Source of the DNA: a virus
Direction: 5' to 3' (one strand)
Length of the DNA stretch: 64,000 nt
IMG/VR virus record: IMGVR_UViG_3300046330_000229
Span: 1-64,000 of that record
Below are positions 1 through 9,785 of this stretch, piece after piece. Position 1 is the stretch's first letter, and each line of letters opens with the position of its first letter. Under the pieces are notes generated by a model that saw nothing but the letters and a program-made list of their open reading frames with translations, did no database searches and had not been told where the DNA came from. The position numbers and the translations under genes were made by a program.

Positions 1-479
1 GCTTTACTTCCACCAGCCATAGCGTGACCAAAAGCATTACCAGCATCTAGCCACAAAGCTTTCTTCAACATACTGTCACGGTCGTCTTGTGCCGCAACTA
101 AAGAAGGGTCAACTGTACCACTAGCTGTAAGCTTAGAAAGAATTTCTTCCATAGAAGGTTGCTTTTGTACAGGAGCTTCTTCTTTTGGTAGTTCTAAAGG
201 TTTATCTTTAAATGCAAATGGTAGTGACGGTTTAATTTTAGAAGGCTGAGGTATTACATCAGCTTGTACGTTCAACGGCTGAGAAGAAAAGTCCAACGGT
301 TGCCCGCGTAAACGAGGAGATTCAATTAAATCAATAGCATTATTCATAGGTTCATCTGCTGCAATCTTATCTGAAGATAAGGCAGCTCCGACCATTTGAT
401 TCTCTTCTGGAGATTTAGAATAATCGTAGATAGCTTCTGGTGTTCCAGCTAATAGTTTTTTAATAAAATCGCTATTCAT
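1..479 (-). CDS. Partial virion-region protein (C-terminus beyond window)
   Basis: The reading frame is open on the minus strand from ATG at 479 to the left edge, about 159 residues, so the protein is truncated by the window. The ATG overlaps the stop of the upstream gene (TAATG), the usual coupling in this late operon. The visible part is hydrophilic and rich in Pro, Lys and Glu between about residues 65 and 115, then becomes Ala/Gly rich. No signal peptide or known domain is recognised. As the last visible gene after the nozzle and internal-protein block it may be another internal virion or ejection protein; this is inference from position only. Confidence 0.7.
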   Translation of the reverse strand, partial: MNSDFIKKLLAGTPEAIYDYSKSPEENQMVGAALSSDKIAADEPMNNAIDLIESPRLRGQPLDFSSQPLNVQADVIPQPSKIKPSLPFAFKDKPLELPKEEAPVQKQPSMEEILSKLTASGTVDPSLVAAQDDRDSMLKKALWLDAGNAFGHAMAGGSK

Positions 480-1516
480 TATGTCACCGGTTTCTTTTTC
501 TTGTCATCAGGATTATTAGCAATGTATGCAGCGGCACCTTTAGAAATACCATCAAAAACACCAGCAGTCATGGCGTTATCACGAGCTTGATTTTGAATTT
601 GATTGTTAGCAAAATTAACATTAGAATTAGTCATTCCACCAAGCTTAGTAACTTGATTACCAAATGCTGTATTTTTAGCGTTAGCATTTGCGTTTTGTTG
701 AGAATGCTGCATATTAGTGTTGTTATTTAAATTAGCTTGTCTATTGGTATTATTGTACTGTAAAGCGTTGTTGAATCTATCAACATTAGAATTACTAACA
801 TTAGCACGTTGTGATAAGTTGTTTAATTCTCTTGTATTTTTAGCGTTAGCTAAGTCAGCTTGTCTAGCATAGTCTGTATTTTCATATTGATTAGCCAATA
901 CGCCACCTTGTGATATAGCATCAAGAGAACGTTTAAGACCTTGTGCTTGCATGTCACGAGCTGCTTGTCCAGATGAATTTGCTGCACCTTGTGCGGCCAT
1001 CATACGTTGAGCAAGGGCCATATCAGAGTTACCAACTCCACGCATATCTTGGTTTTGTTGTAATTGTTTTAATTTAGAAGTCAAATCCGCTTCTGAAGAA
1101 GAACGTTGATTTTGTAAATCATTTAATTCATTAGCTGTAAATCCACCAGACGCTATTTTTTGTAACGTTTCTAGTGCTGACGTTTTAGCTTGTGCTAAAC
1201 GTGGATCTAAATTTACATTCTCGAGATTATCAGTCATAGATAATTGTTGAGCTTCGTCTTCTCTGTTAGCTATATCACCCGCATAATCGTATCTATTATA
1301 ATTAACCGCTAAATCATCAGCCGTAGGAGCAGTTAAAGCTGCCCATAGAGCTTGATTCTTGGCTAATTCTTCCGAACCGTCCTTATCGTCTCCGCCAGCT
1401 AGCCCGCCGAGTCCGCCTAAAACGCCACCAATAGCAGCGCCCCAAGGTCCAAATGCGGCACCAGTTGATGCTCCTGACGCAGCTCCCGCCATAGCTTTTT
1501 GTTCTTTTTTAGCCAT
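479..1516 (-). CDS. Putative internal virion protein, Asn/Gln/Ala rich
   Basis: 345 residues. Residues about 10-45 form a Gly/Ala-rich hydrophobic stretch (GAASGASTGAAFGPWGAA) of the kind seen in membrane-active ejection proteins. The rest is low-complexity Asn/Gln/Ala-rich sequence with helical, coiled-coil-like heptads and ends in a lysine run. It overlaps the next gene upstream by 8 bp. Position directly after the tail nozzle and next to another Gln/Asn-rich protein matches the internal core or ejectosome block of T7-like podoviruses, but sequence similarity to a named family is not evident to me. Confidence 0.65.
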   Translation of the reverse strand: MAKKEQKAMAGAASGASTGAAFGPWGAAIGGVLGGLGGLAGGDDKDGSEELAKNQALWAALTAPTADDLAVNYNRYDYAGDIANREDEAQQLSMTDNLENVNLDPRLAQAKTSALETLQKIASGGFTANELNDLQNQRSSSEADLTSKLKQLQQNQDMRGVGNSDMALAQRMMAAQGAANSSGQAARDMQAQGLKRSLDAISQGGVLANQYENTDYARQADLANAKNTRELNNLSQRANVSNSNVDRFNNALQYNNTNRQANLNNNTNMQHSQQNANANAKNTAFGNQVTKLGGMTNSNVNFANNQIQNQARDNAMTAGVFDGISKGAAAYIANNPDDKKKKPVT

Positions 1517-3236
1517 TAGTATTTCCTTTTAAAATTCTTAATAAATTGTTATATCCGATATTATTTGCATATTGATTAGCTTGATCTAAAACTTGAGAAC
1601 GGGCTTGATTTTCTGCTCTAGAGGCTACGCGACCGATTTCATTACCCCAATCGTTATTTATATTAGTGTTTGCATCGGACGCAGTATACGCAGCATTGTT
1701 TAAATTAGCAGCCACTTCATTTCTCAATCCGCTTGCTGATCCTCTTTGTTCTCCAGCGGACGTTCTTCTATTGATTAAATTGGAATTTAATATATCAGCT
1801 AAAGAAGCTTGTGCTTCCGAACCACTTACGGCCATTCCATCTGCGTTGTGACCAAAACCGTTCCAGCGCGAAAGCGTTTCATCCGCGCCGCCACTACCGA
1901 TAAATGATGATAATAAATCTTTTGTTCTAAAGTCTTCAGCTCTTTGTTTCAATGCGTCAGTTAAATATTGTTGACCAACTTGTTCTCCAGAAAATTTACT
2001 AGTTTGTCTTTCTACATTTTGATTTCCTAGTAATTTAGCTAGATCAGAGTATGCGTTTATATCAGACTGATTTAACACTTGACTTCTATCGTTAGCAGCT
2101 TCTTCTAGTAAACTGACATCCAGACCTTTATTCAAAGCTGAATACTCCGGCGCTCTAACTGTATTGAATAGTCTAACTCCGGAATAAGGATCAGTAGCGT
2201 CTACGGGTTGATTGTAAGCATTGGCATTGGCAGCACCTACGGTGTCTAGTCCCAAAAGGTTAGCAAATTCTGCTGTAGCACTATTTTCATCACGGAGAGT
2301 ATTGTATTGTGTATTTAAATCAGCAACACGCGCCTGTTTAGCAGTATTAAGATCCATAACTCGTTGATCTAAAACACTATCACGTTCTGCTTGCATAGCA
2401 TTCAAGCGGTCGTTCAAACTTTTCTCGTTTTGTAATTGAGTTTGAGTAAGTCCACCAATTTGATTTTGTATGTCAGCAGTTCTAGTTTTATCAGCTTGTA
2501 AACCGCTAACTTGTTCTTGTAAATTTCGGTTTACTTGATTTAGTGTACCAGATCTATCTTGCGACAATAAGGCATTGTCTAAATTCTTAACACCTAACCG
2601 TTGATTTTGTGTATTTAAAGCTTTCTCTAAAAGCTGTCCACGCTCACTAAAATTATTAACATTTTGTTGACGTTGTTTGTTTGTATCATAAGCTTTATAC
2701 GAAGCTTTTAAAGCATCTTGTGCTTCTTTTTCTGATTGCTCTTTTGTTTTCTGAGCTGTAGTGCTAAGAGATGTTCCAGCACTTTGTCCGGCATCAGCTA
2801 CGCCACGAAATTCATTTAATTTATTTTCATCAGCAGCTAAGGTTTGAGCGTAATTTTGTCCAGCTAAATTTGCTGAATACTGATTAACGTCATAAGCTTT
2901 TGCTGTAGGTGTAACAACTTGCGTTGTACCGCCATTTAAATTACTAGTGTAGTCTGCTGTTTTCGTGTTAAGTTGACCAAAGTTAGTATTAGCATCTGTA
3001 GCTTGTTTTACTTCGTTCTCTGTGTTACCTTTTAAACCTAAAGCTTCATTGCTTACAGTAGTTCCAACAGCATTAGCTAAACGTTGACCCGAACCTTTAT
3101 TTGCATTAAGATATTTTTGTAACGTTGACATATTAGAGCTTGACGCGACAGGTTGTGTCGTCTGTTGTGTCTGCTGTGGTGTAACATTACCACTGGAAAC
3201 ATTTCGATTTGCGTCTGCATTTGTGACTGTAGCCAA
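1509..3236 (-). CDS. Putative internal virion or ejection protein
   Basis: 575 residues, dominated by Gln, Asn, Ala, Thr and Ser, with long predicted helices and coiled-coil segments (about 180-330) and no signal peptide. It is the first gene after a late-type promoter motif at 3245-3266; the motif ends about 10 nt before the ATG and an AGAGG ribosome site lies between them. Composition is closely similar to the downstream 345-residue protein, so the two probably act together, for example as ejected core proteins. Function is inferred from gene order after the tail nozzle gene. Confidence 0.65.
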   Translation of the reverse strand: MATVTNADANRNVSSGNVTPQQTQQTTQPVASSSNMSTLQKYLNANKGSGQRLANAVGTTVSNEALGLKGNTENEVKQATDANTNFGQLNTKTADYTSNLNGGTTQVVTPTAKAYDVNQYSANLAGQNYAQTLAADENKLNEFRGVADAGQSAGTSLSTTAQKTKEQSEKEAQDALKASYKAYDTNKQRQQNVNNFSERGQLLEKALNTQNQRLGVKNLDNALLSQDRSGTLNQVNRNLQEQVSGLQADKTRTADIQNQIGGLTQTQLQNEKSLNDRLNAMQAERDSVLDQRVMDLNTAKQARVADLNTQYNTLRDENSATAEFANLLGLDTVGAANANAYNQPVDATDPYSGVRLFNTVRAPEYSALNKGLDVSLLEEAANDRSQVLNQSDINAYSDLAKLLGNQNVERQTSKFSGEQVGQQYLTDALKQRAEDFRTKDLLSSFIGSGGADETLSRWNGFGHNADGMAVSGSEAQASLADILNSNLINRRTSAGEQRGSASGLRNEVAANLNNAAYTASDANTNINNDWGNEIGRVASRAENQARSQVLDQANQYANNIGYNNLLRILKGNTNG

Positions 3237-3244
3237 GTTATACC

Positions 3245-3266
3245 TCTATATAATATATGTTAAATT
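3245..3266 (-). promoter_or_regulatory. Late-type promoter motif, copy 1
   Basis: Minus strand reads TTAACATATAT followed by TATATAGAGG, ending just before the ribosome site of the 575-residue gene. The same core is found before most late transcription units in the window. Confidence 0.6.
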
Positions 3267-3672
3267 AGGAGCCATAAAACACAATAGAAAGGTTATATTC
3301 TACATTAGGTAATAACCCTGTTATCTGCTTTATTGTTATAATATTACCACTCAAAGAATAGACTAAAAAGGGAGCACCCGCAAGCAAGGAATTGTCTCTA
3401 CTGGTCGCTGACAACACCTGTGCTCCGCTAAGACGACTTTTAAGGGTGTACTTTATCTGTCCACTAGTTATAGGTTGACCTAGAGCATCGACTTTAATAG
3501 TTATACTTGTAGTCATGGCTGATAAATTTTCAGCCAAAGTTATATTGTTATTAAATCCGCTATAAACTTGTTCTTGAAACAAATTGAACACAGTAGCTAG
3601 TTTTTCAATCAAAGGTTGTTGATCTACATCAAAATCTTCTTTAACTAGACGTTTAAAGGCTGTTATTTTCAT
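3265..3672 (-). CDS. Small virion-region protein of unknown function
   Basis: 135 residues, soluble, beta-rich in its C-terminal two thirds, no signal peptide. It sits between the 1389-residue nozzle-like gene (2 bp away) and the late motif that starts the next unit, so it is probably the last gene of the nozzle transcript. The N-terminus (about 1-45) is predicted helical with DVDQQPL and the remainder looks like an immunoglobulin-like or fibre-tip fold. It could be a small tail or adaptor component. No family is recognised. Confidence 0.6.
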   Translation of the reverse strand: MKITAFKRLVKEDFDVDQQPLIEKLATVFNLFQEQVYSGFNNNITLAENLSAMTTSITIKVDALGQPITSGQIKYTLKSRLSGAQVLSATSRDNSLLAGAPFLVYSLSGNIITIKQITGLLPNVEYNLSIVFYGS

Positions 3673-3674
3673 AA

Positions 3675-6600
3675 TTACCTTCTGTAAGCCCTGTTACTAG
3701 TGACTTCATATTCATAACTGATACCTAATATATTAAATTTCATAAAACAACTAGACTGGTAAACCCTAGCTCTAATATGACGACATCGCTGCTTTTGTCT
3801 AGGAATTAAAGTTCTTAGTGGGTAAGCTGTGCCATTACCGCCAAAAGCCGTATTACCAAACAAAGATCTACCAAAAGATCCGTCTCCGTCTAGTGTATAC
3901 TCCGTATTTTCAAAGTCTCCAGAAAGGTCCGAAGCATACCCTATAGTTAATTTATTAAGACTGTTTTGTTCAATCATAACAGATCCACCACTGACATGTT
4001 TTAGTAGAGAAGGGTCACCTAAAGTGTAAAACGACCAAATTATCTCAGACTTTATGCTCTTATAATGAACAAGGCTGCCGATGTAAAAGGGAGCTTTGTA
4101 TTGAATGTTTACAAAATTTTGAGAATAGTCAACATAGGTAATAATCATATCTAATTCTATCATACCTTCGGACTTAGTGTAATTAGAAAAGAACACTCCG
4201 TTAGAATTATTTAATGAATCAACTATAAGATTAAACTGAGTTTGCATGTCAAAATTAACACTAGAGTTATCGTAATAGTACTCTTCAGATAAAGTACCGT
4301 TGCCTGTGGATAATAAATCTACGACATCAGTTTTAAGTTGGAAAGAATTAGAAGTTACGTTTGTAATTCTATAAGTAACACCATCAACCAGTTCATTTGG
4401 AGCTATAGGAGCATTAGGTGCTGGTAGATTAACCGTATTAAAAGTTACAACATCACCATTAACAAATCCATGCTGTACAAAATTAATATAAGACGTGTTA
4501 AAATCTATATCCAATGCTAAATTAAAAGTGGCAACTTTAGCGCCTTTAGTTAATGTAGCTAATCCTATAGTTCCGCCCATTGGTTGCGTTAGAGCAAGAG
4601 GAGCTAGAGTTGTTAACTGGAAGCGATTAAGGGTATTATCTATGTTAGTTACTTGATAGTACTGTCCTGATGTTAAACCTGTAATCGGCGGCACACCAGC
4701 AGTATATTTAACCACTTCATTGTCATATAAATAATCGTTTAATCCTGGGTTGTATGTGATGTAATTAAGAGCAACGTTTACATCTGCTGGAGTTACAGCG
4801 ACGTTAACCTTGGACAAATCTTTAGTATTTAATTCTGTAACTAATTGAGATAGAGCGTTAATAAAGTCTGCTCCACCTACATCAGTCAATTTAGGAAATG
4901 TTTGACTAAAGTTAAGTTGTGGATCAAGTTTTAATCTTGAAACTAAATTATTATACTGAACAACAGTTAAATATTGCTCCTGCACCAAAGCGTCGCCTAT
5001 TTCCATATCAACAGAGTTATCAACGTACACTCGGTTTTGAGAAATACCCGCAGTAGCTCTGTCGTAAGATCTATCGGCGTAATCACGAGAAGTAAGCTTC
5101 TTTCGTTCTTGTTCCACAGCAGGAATGTCGTCAGTACCTAGATATAATTTATTTTGAGCACTAACAATACCACACACGGCTGATTTATCGAAAGATGTCC
5201 ATGTTTGAGTAAAAGTGTTGTATCTGTATGCAACTTTGGCTGTAACATTGTTTTCGGTTGTTACAACAAATATAAGATAAGATCTATCCGCTTCGTAACT
5301 AACACCAAACGTTGCTGTTGAAAAGTTCGTAAAATTCTCACTAGTAACACGGTTAAGTATGTTTTCAATAGGTCTAGAAATTACACCAACACCGGTCTCG
5401 GATATTGTAGACACACCTTGTGTTGTTAAACAGTATATCTGATTGTTCAATACAACAGCACTGTCGGGTGCTATAATTGTAGCTGAGTTATCAATTAAAT
5501 TTACAGTAAATGTCTGCTCATTTTCGCCAGTAAGACGATACACGCCTTCTTCTTTTAAAATGAATAAACTATCTTGCAAACCGATAATACGTTTGATCGC
5601 CTTATCTTGTGGACCAATTCTGAAAGCATTAACTGTAGGGACCGCTTCAGGTTGTTGTTCTTTAGAGAACATAAGCACATTGTTTCCAACATTATTAGTA
5701 GAACTTTGAGCAGAATCTAAGCTCGGATTAAAAGAGGGATTAGGAATAATAAATCCTGTACCTGTTATAACAAAAGGTGAATTAGAAAAGTTCTTCTCTT
5801 CTAAAAAGAATTGTCCAGGTAAACTAGTATCAGTAGATAGATAATAAGCATTCACTGCTGAAGACGGTGTAAATGTGATAGTTTTAACTAACGATTTAGC
5901 TGTATCTTCAATAGCAGCAGCAGGAGATGCGTAACTAGAAAGTCTAACAAAACCTAAAGCTGGATTTTCACCAAAACCATCTTGTGCTTTAAAAATACTA
6001 GTAAGAGAAGTACCTACTTGTGTAGCTGAAACAACGTCTGTTACGGCTCCACTTGTTGCTGTTGTAACAATTATTTCACTTGTTGGAATAGTAACAAAAC
6101 CATCTATACAACCGAAATCTCCAGTTAAATTAATAGCATCTTTGATCTTTTCTCTAACACTACTAGAGGTAGCTCCTGGAGAAAGGGCGGTCAAGTCTAT
6201 TTTAAATAGAACACGACCTGGAACAATAGGAGTAATATCTGCTATGTTTTTATTAAACCAAAAAGAATATTTAATTTTATCATCAATAGATGTTAAGTTG
6301 AAGTAGTCACCAGCAGTAACGTTGTCGTATTCTTTGTTAACTATATTAGTTATTTCAGGCTTACCAACAAAAAAGTATCTATTTATTTGTGAAGATTTAG
6401 TTACGGTAATATACGATCTGTACACAACGTAGTTTAATCCGAATAAAGCACTGTCAGCAGCTATCGTAACCGTTGTTGTTGTAATAGCTGTAACTTGATA
6501 CTGCCCGTCAACAGAAGTAGTATTAGCTAATGCTATATATTGACCCACAGTGACTCCATGACCTAATCCTAGTGTTATGGTTGCGGGATTACCCGAAGCT

Positions 6601-7844
6601 GCTGGAGCATCGATACCCGACTTAAATCCATCAAATCCAAGAAAAGTCATGTCTAATTTTTGTGTTGTTTTAGTATTAGCAAACCAAGCTCTGTTTTTAA
6701 ATTGACAAATGTCTTGTGATACTGGAGGACGACTATTGGCTTGTAATATTCCTTCGCCAGAAAATTCATTTGTGTAAAGTGGCACACCTGTGTCACGGAT
6801 GACTTCAGGAGTACTGTCTGTAACAGTAATTACAGTAGAGTAACCGTCATAAGGTACTTCTAAAACTAGACGCATCTCGTCGCCAGAACCGTTTACAACT
6901 TGAACATTAGTTCTATATACTTGATAAAAATAATCCGTAGTAATACCAGAAGGGACACCAAAAGATATATCAACATCAGCGTTAATCTGTGTTATGTTTT
7001 GAATTACAGCTCGTTCACTTGGAACACCTAATATAAGATTTTTATTAAAATCCTTAGTGCCCCATACTATTCGGTAAGCAACTTCAACATCATTGGCAGT
7101 AGGAGGGATAGGTCCCAAGAATCCACCAGATCCAGTGAAGTTTAAAGATAAATCCATACCTAGAGCTTGGATACCACCAGCATCAGATATAGCAAAATTA
7201 TTAAGCTGTGATACTTTTTTAATTCCAGTAGCCGTGGTCAAATACATGTTACTATTAAGCTCTATTGACTTAATACGTAAACGATCAACAACTTCATTAA
7301 CAGAATACTCACTAACTAAAGTAGCTCTACCGATACCTAGATTAATGGCAGGATTAGATAGAGAAGTAGCTATTTCAAACTCGTCTTTGTTTATTACATT
7401 TAATACAACAAATTCAGAAACTTCATTTATACCAGAAGGAAACGGGTAGAATTGTACACCAGACAAAGAGTAATCTCTTGTCTTAGTGAAAAATAATTTA
7501 GTACCAACAGCAAAACCATGGTCTACAATGTTAATATTAGTAGAAGGTGAAGCCAATTGAAAAAGTTTAGTACCCTTCATAATAGTAACATTTGCTGGAG
7601 TATTTAAATCCAAGAAACCTAAACTATTATCAAAATGAACAAACACTCTATCTTTATAGCTTAAAAGAGATTTAGCAAAATCAGGAAGGTCAGCAATTAC
7701 CCGCATACCGCGACGAGGCTCTAGTATATTGTCTCTATCTATAATAGTGTTAGAAGCAACGGTAAGGCTACCCTCTGGTGCGCTGGAGATGTAATTGGGA
7801 AAAGTCGAGAGACCTTTTGTTGTATTAATAGAGCTAGTAGCCAT
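3675..7844 (-). CDS. Very large tail nozzle / tail tube beta-propeller-like protein
   Basis: 1389 residues, the largest protein in the window. The N-terminus (about 1-80) has the pattern of podoviral nozzle proteins, with a strand-rich start and EPRRGMRV. A central segment near residues 720-870 carries propeller-like repeats (KEEGVYRLTG, LTTQGVSTISETGV, NTFTQTWTSF). Many further beta repeats with GLTSGQYYQVTN-type Ig-like modules follow. It lies directly downstream of the 444-residue adaptor, the order of tail tubular A then B in T7-like phages. It is much longer than the usual roughly 800 residues of T7 gp12, so it probably carries inserted Ig-like domains. The role as terminal tail tube is inference from fold pattern and order. 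Confidence 0.65.
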   Translation of the reverse strand: MATSSINTTKGLSTFPNYISSAPEGSLTVASNTIIDRDNILEPRRGMRVIADLPDFAKSLLSYKDRVFVHFDNSLGFLDLNTPANVTIMKGTKLFQLASPSTNINIVDHGFAVGTKLFFTKTRDYSLSGVQFYPFPSGINEVSEFVVLNVINKDEFEIATSLSNPAINLGIGRATLVSEYSVNEVVDRLRIKSIELNSNMYLTTATGIKKVSQLNNFAISDAGGIQALGMDLSLNFTGSGGFLGPIPPTANDVEVAYRIVWGTKDFNKNLILGVPSERAVIQNITQINADVDISFGVPSGITTDYFYQVYRTNVQVVNGSGDEMRLVLEVPYDGYSTVITVTDSTPEVIRDTGVPLYTNEFSGEGILQANSRPPVSQDICQFKNRAWFANTKTTQKLDMTFLGFDGFKSGIDAPAASGNPATITLGLGHGVTVGQYIALANTTSVDGQYQVTAITTTTVTIAADSALFGLNYVVYRSYITVTKSSQINRYFFVGKPEITNIVNKEYDNVTAGDYFNLTSIDDKIKYSFWFNKNIADITPIVPGRVLFKIDLTALSPGATSSSVREKIKDAINLTGDFGCIDGFVTIPTSEIIVTTATSGAVTDVVSATQVGTSLTSIFKAQDGFGENPALGFVRLSSYASPAAAIEDTAKSLVKTITFTPSSAVNAYYLSTDTSLPGQFFLEEKNFSNSPFVITGTGFIIPNPSFNPSLDSAQSSTNNVGNNVLMFSKEQQPEAVPTVNAFRIGPQDKAIKRIIGLQDSLFILKEEGVYRLTGENEQTFTVNLIDNSATIIAPDSAVVLNNQIYCLTTQGVSTISETGVGVISRPIENILNRVTSENFTNFSTATFGVSYEADRSYLIFVVTTENNVTAKVAYRYNTFTQTWTSFDKSAVCGIVSAQNKLYLGTDDIPAVEQERKKLTSRDYADRSYDRATAGISQNRVYVDNSVDMEIGDALVQEQYLTVVQYNNLVSRLKLDPQLNFSQTFPKLTDVGGADFINALSQLVTELNTKDLSKVNVAVTPADVNVALNYITYNPGLNDYLYDNEVVKYTAGVPPITGLTSGQYYQVTNIDNTLNRFQLTTLAPLALTQPMGGTIGLATLTKGAKVATFNLALDIDFNTSYINFVQHGFVNGDVVTFNTVNLPAPNAPIAPNELVDGVTYRITNVTSNSFQLKTDVVDLLSTGNGTLSEEYYYDNSSVNFDMQTQFNLIVDSLNNSNGVFFSNYTKSEGMIELDMIITYVDYSQNFVNIQYKAPFYIGSLVHYKSIKSEIIWSFYTLGDPSLLKHVSGGSVMIEQNSLNKLTIGYASDLSGDFENTEYTLDGDGSFGRSLFGNTAFGGNGTAYPLRTLIPRQKQRCRHIRARVYQSSCFMKFNILGISYEYEVTSNRAYRR

Positions 7845-7846
7845 GA

Positions 7847-9181
7847 CTATCTCCCTCGATAGATGTTGTTTTGTGTTCTCGTTATAAGCCCGTGTCTTGG
7901 TACAACCTTTAACGGAGAAGACTCTACGCGATTATCTATAAGACTTGCTGTCTTTGCTTCCATATCAGCAAGCTTAGCTGCTGCTGCTTGAAGACCCGTA
8001 TTGTCACCTAGAGACTCAAGACATCGCATTGCTGCACGTTGTGCTAGCATTGAGTGTAGTTCTATCGGTATTTGTGGTATAGTTGTTTCTTCGGGTAAAG
8101 CTATTACATCATTAATTTGTAATTTAGCTGGAATAGTAATAGTTCCAGCCTGATCAACTACCTGAATTACTGGTATAGTGTTAGTGATAGTAAAGTTATC
8201 GCCTACAGAAATACCAATACCGCCATTTTCGATAGCAAAACTATCCGAAGTTACTGCGGTCATGATTAGACGATTGTCCACGAAAGTACTATTGAATAGA
8301 TTAGATAAAGCGGTAATCACGTCAGCGTTAGAAGTGGCTGTTGTACAATTAACTCTGTAAATATTAGCATTAGGTACAATTGGTGCAGCAGAGGCAGTTA
8401 AGTCAATCCAGAAAACATTAAGTGTGTTTAGTCCGTTTGAATTATCTGTAACTGTAATATAAGAAGATGAAACTAAAGATGAAAATAAAGGTAAAGTTGA
8501 AGTTATCTTTTTAATAGTGCCGAATGTATAATTTAGGTTAGTGTCAGAAATATAGCCGTCTGGTGTAATTTCTTTAGCTACTAAACGGAAAGCTGATTTA
8601 CTTGATGTAATATCAAAATTCAACACATTTAAAAAACTCTCAGGCACTTTATCAACGGTAACTAGTCCGTTGTTTTTGTTAACATTAGTAACTACAGCAG
8701 CGTTGTTCTCGCTTACCATAGTGTTTGGTCGCATATAGTATGAAACAACAATAAAACCAGGAGCAGCCGAAACTGAACCAGATAAAACGATTTCATCGCC
8801 TTCTAAATAAAACGCACGTAATCCACCATTACCAATAAAACTATTGTAGTATGAATCTGAAATATCTTCTACAGCAATACGAGTCATTTCGTATTGATTT
8901 ACACCGTCAGAATATGAAACATCTCGTAATTTATTACCGATAGCACGACTAGGTATTTGGTAACGAGTAACGTTCTCTGATACAGGTATACGTTCTGTAA
9001 ATAGGAAATAGTCTTCATGATATTGCATGACATGCGGGACTACACCGAGATCCATTTCTTCATTAATAAAATAAAGAAAATCCTCTTCAAGAAAGGTATT
9101 TGTACTTTGTGGAATTGCGGCACGAAGTTTAATCGAATGGATTAACTTATTCGTACTTAACGTTTTATTATTGGTAGCCAT
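7847..9181 (-). CDS. Tail adaptor / tail tubular A-like protein
   Basis: 444 residues, 2 bp upstream of the nozzle-like gene. The N-terminus (about 1-60) with LRAAIPQSTNTFLEEDFLYF and a conserved-looking helical C-terminus (about 370-444, containing QRAAMRCLESLGD and ITRTQNNIYRGR) resemble head-to-tail adaptors that bind the portal. The middle (about 170-350) is a beta-rich insertion. T7 gp11 is only about 200 residues, so this is an enlarged version or a separate family. The assignment rests on gene order (adaptor then nozzle) and the end domains. Confidence 0.55.
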   Translation of the reverse strand: MATNNKTLSTNKLIHSIKLRAAIPQSTNTFLEEDFLYFINEEMDLGVVPHVMQYHEDYFLFTERIPVSENVTRYQIPSRAIGNKLRDVSYSDGVNQYEMTRIAVEDISDSYYNSFIGNGGLRAFYLEGDEIVLSGSVSAAPGFIVVSYYMRPNTMVSENNAAVVTNVNKNNGLVTVDKVPESFLNVLNFDITSSKSAFRLVAKEITPDGYISDTNLNYTFGTIKKITSTLPLFSSLVSSSYITVTDNSNGLNTLNVFWIDLTASAAPIVPNANIYRVNCTTATSNADVITALSNLFNSTFVDNRLIMTAVTSDSFAIENGGIGISVGDNFTITNTIPVIQVVDQAGTITIPAKLQINDVIALPEETTIPQIPIELHSMLAQRAAMRCLESLGDNTGLQAAAAKLADMEAKTASLIDNRVESSPLKVVPRHGLITRTQNNIYRGR

Positions 9182-9183
9182 TA

Positions 9184-9525
9184 CTACTCCTTAGCAAGAG
9201 TAGCTTTTTTCTCCGCTAATTTTGCCATTAATGCGTCAATTTCTTCAGGTGTTTCTACTGATTCTACGATGTCTTCTAGAGAATCTTCTGACTCTTCCAT
9301 TTCTTCCATCGGATTTTCAGCAACAACTTCCTGTGCCTTCTCTAGACCAGCTTCTAACGAAGCGTCATCGGGAGCAGATACAGTTACCTTCTTCATAGAC
9401 TTAACGTCATCAGACATTAAATCTCCGGCCATTTTACGCATATCTTTAATAGCTTTAAGCTTAGCTTCCTTTTCAATCGGATCTATGCTCTTTTTAGCTC
9501 CTAATATAGCTTTTAAATCGTTCAT
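9184..9525 (-). CDS. Small acidic protein
   Basis: 113 residues, strongly acidic in the second half with repeated Glu/Asp runs and predicted fully helical. The N-terminus is Lys rich. It lies downstream of a late-type motif at 9538-9559, separated by an AGGAG site, so it starts the unit that continues into the adaptor and nozzle genes. Such charged helical proteins in this position can be scaffold or assembly chaperones, but no specific family is recognised. Confidence 0.6.
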   Translation of the reverse strand: MNDLKAILGAKKSIDPIEKEAKLKAIKDMRKMAGDLMSDDVKSMKKVTVSAPDDASLEAGLEKAQEVVAENPMEEMEESEDSLEDIVESVETPEEIDALMAKLAEKKATLAKE

Positions 9526-9537
9526 CGTGCGGTCTCC

Positions 9538-9559
9538 TATATATAATATATGTTAAATT
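9538..9559 (-). promoter_or_regulatory. Late-type promoter motif, copy 2
   Basis: Core TTAACATATAT followed by TATATATAGGAG on the minus strand. It lies upstream of the 113-residue gene and just after the stop of the 75-residue gene. Confidence 0.6.
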
Positions 9560-9785
9560 AAGGTTGTTTCTTGTATATGTCTTTGCCGATAGTAATACCG
9601 CCAATATAACGTCTTAGTTTAGCTAATGTGCCAGCTTCATCAAACGCTTTGTCTACAGCATGTGTGCGAGCTTCTGGTTCTAAGTTATTGATTTCATTAG
9701 CTATAACAGGATCAAGTAATTCAGTAGGGTCGTATTTAGGATTAAAGTAGTCCTCTACGGTAGCTAGTTTTCGTTTTGAGTCCAT
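9558..9785 (-). CDS. Small conserved-looking late protein
   Basis: 75 residues, soluble and charged. It begins MDSKRKLATVEDYFNPKYDP and has a helical middle and a basic C-terminus. Its start overlaps the stop of the 98-residue membrane protein gene by one base. It lies between the fibre genes and the adaptor and nozzle unit. No domain is recognised; it may be a small virion or assembly factor. Confidence 0.5.
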   Translation of the reverse strand: MDSKRKLATVEDYFNPKYDPTELLDPVIANEINNLEPEARTHAVDKAFDEAGTLAKLRRYIGGITIGKDIYKKQP

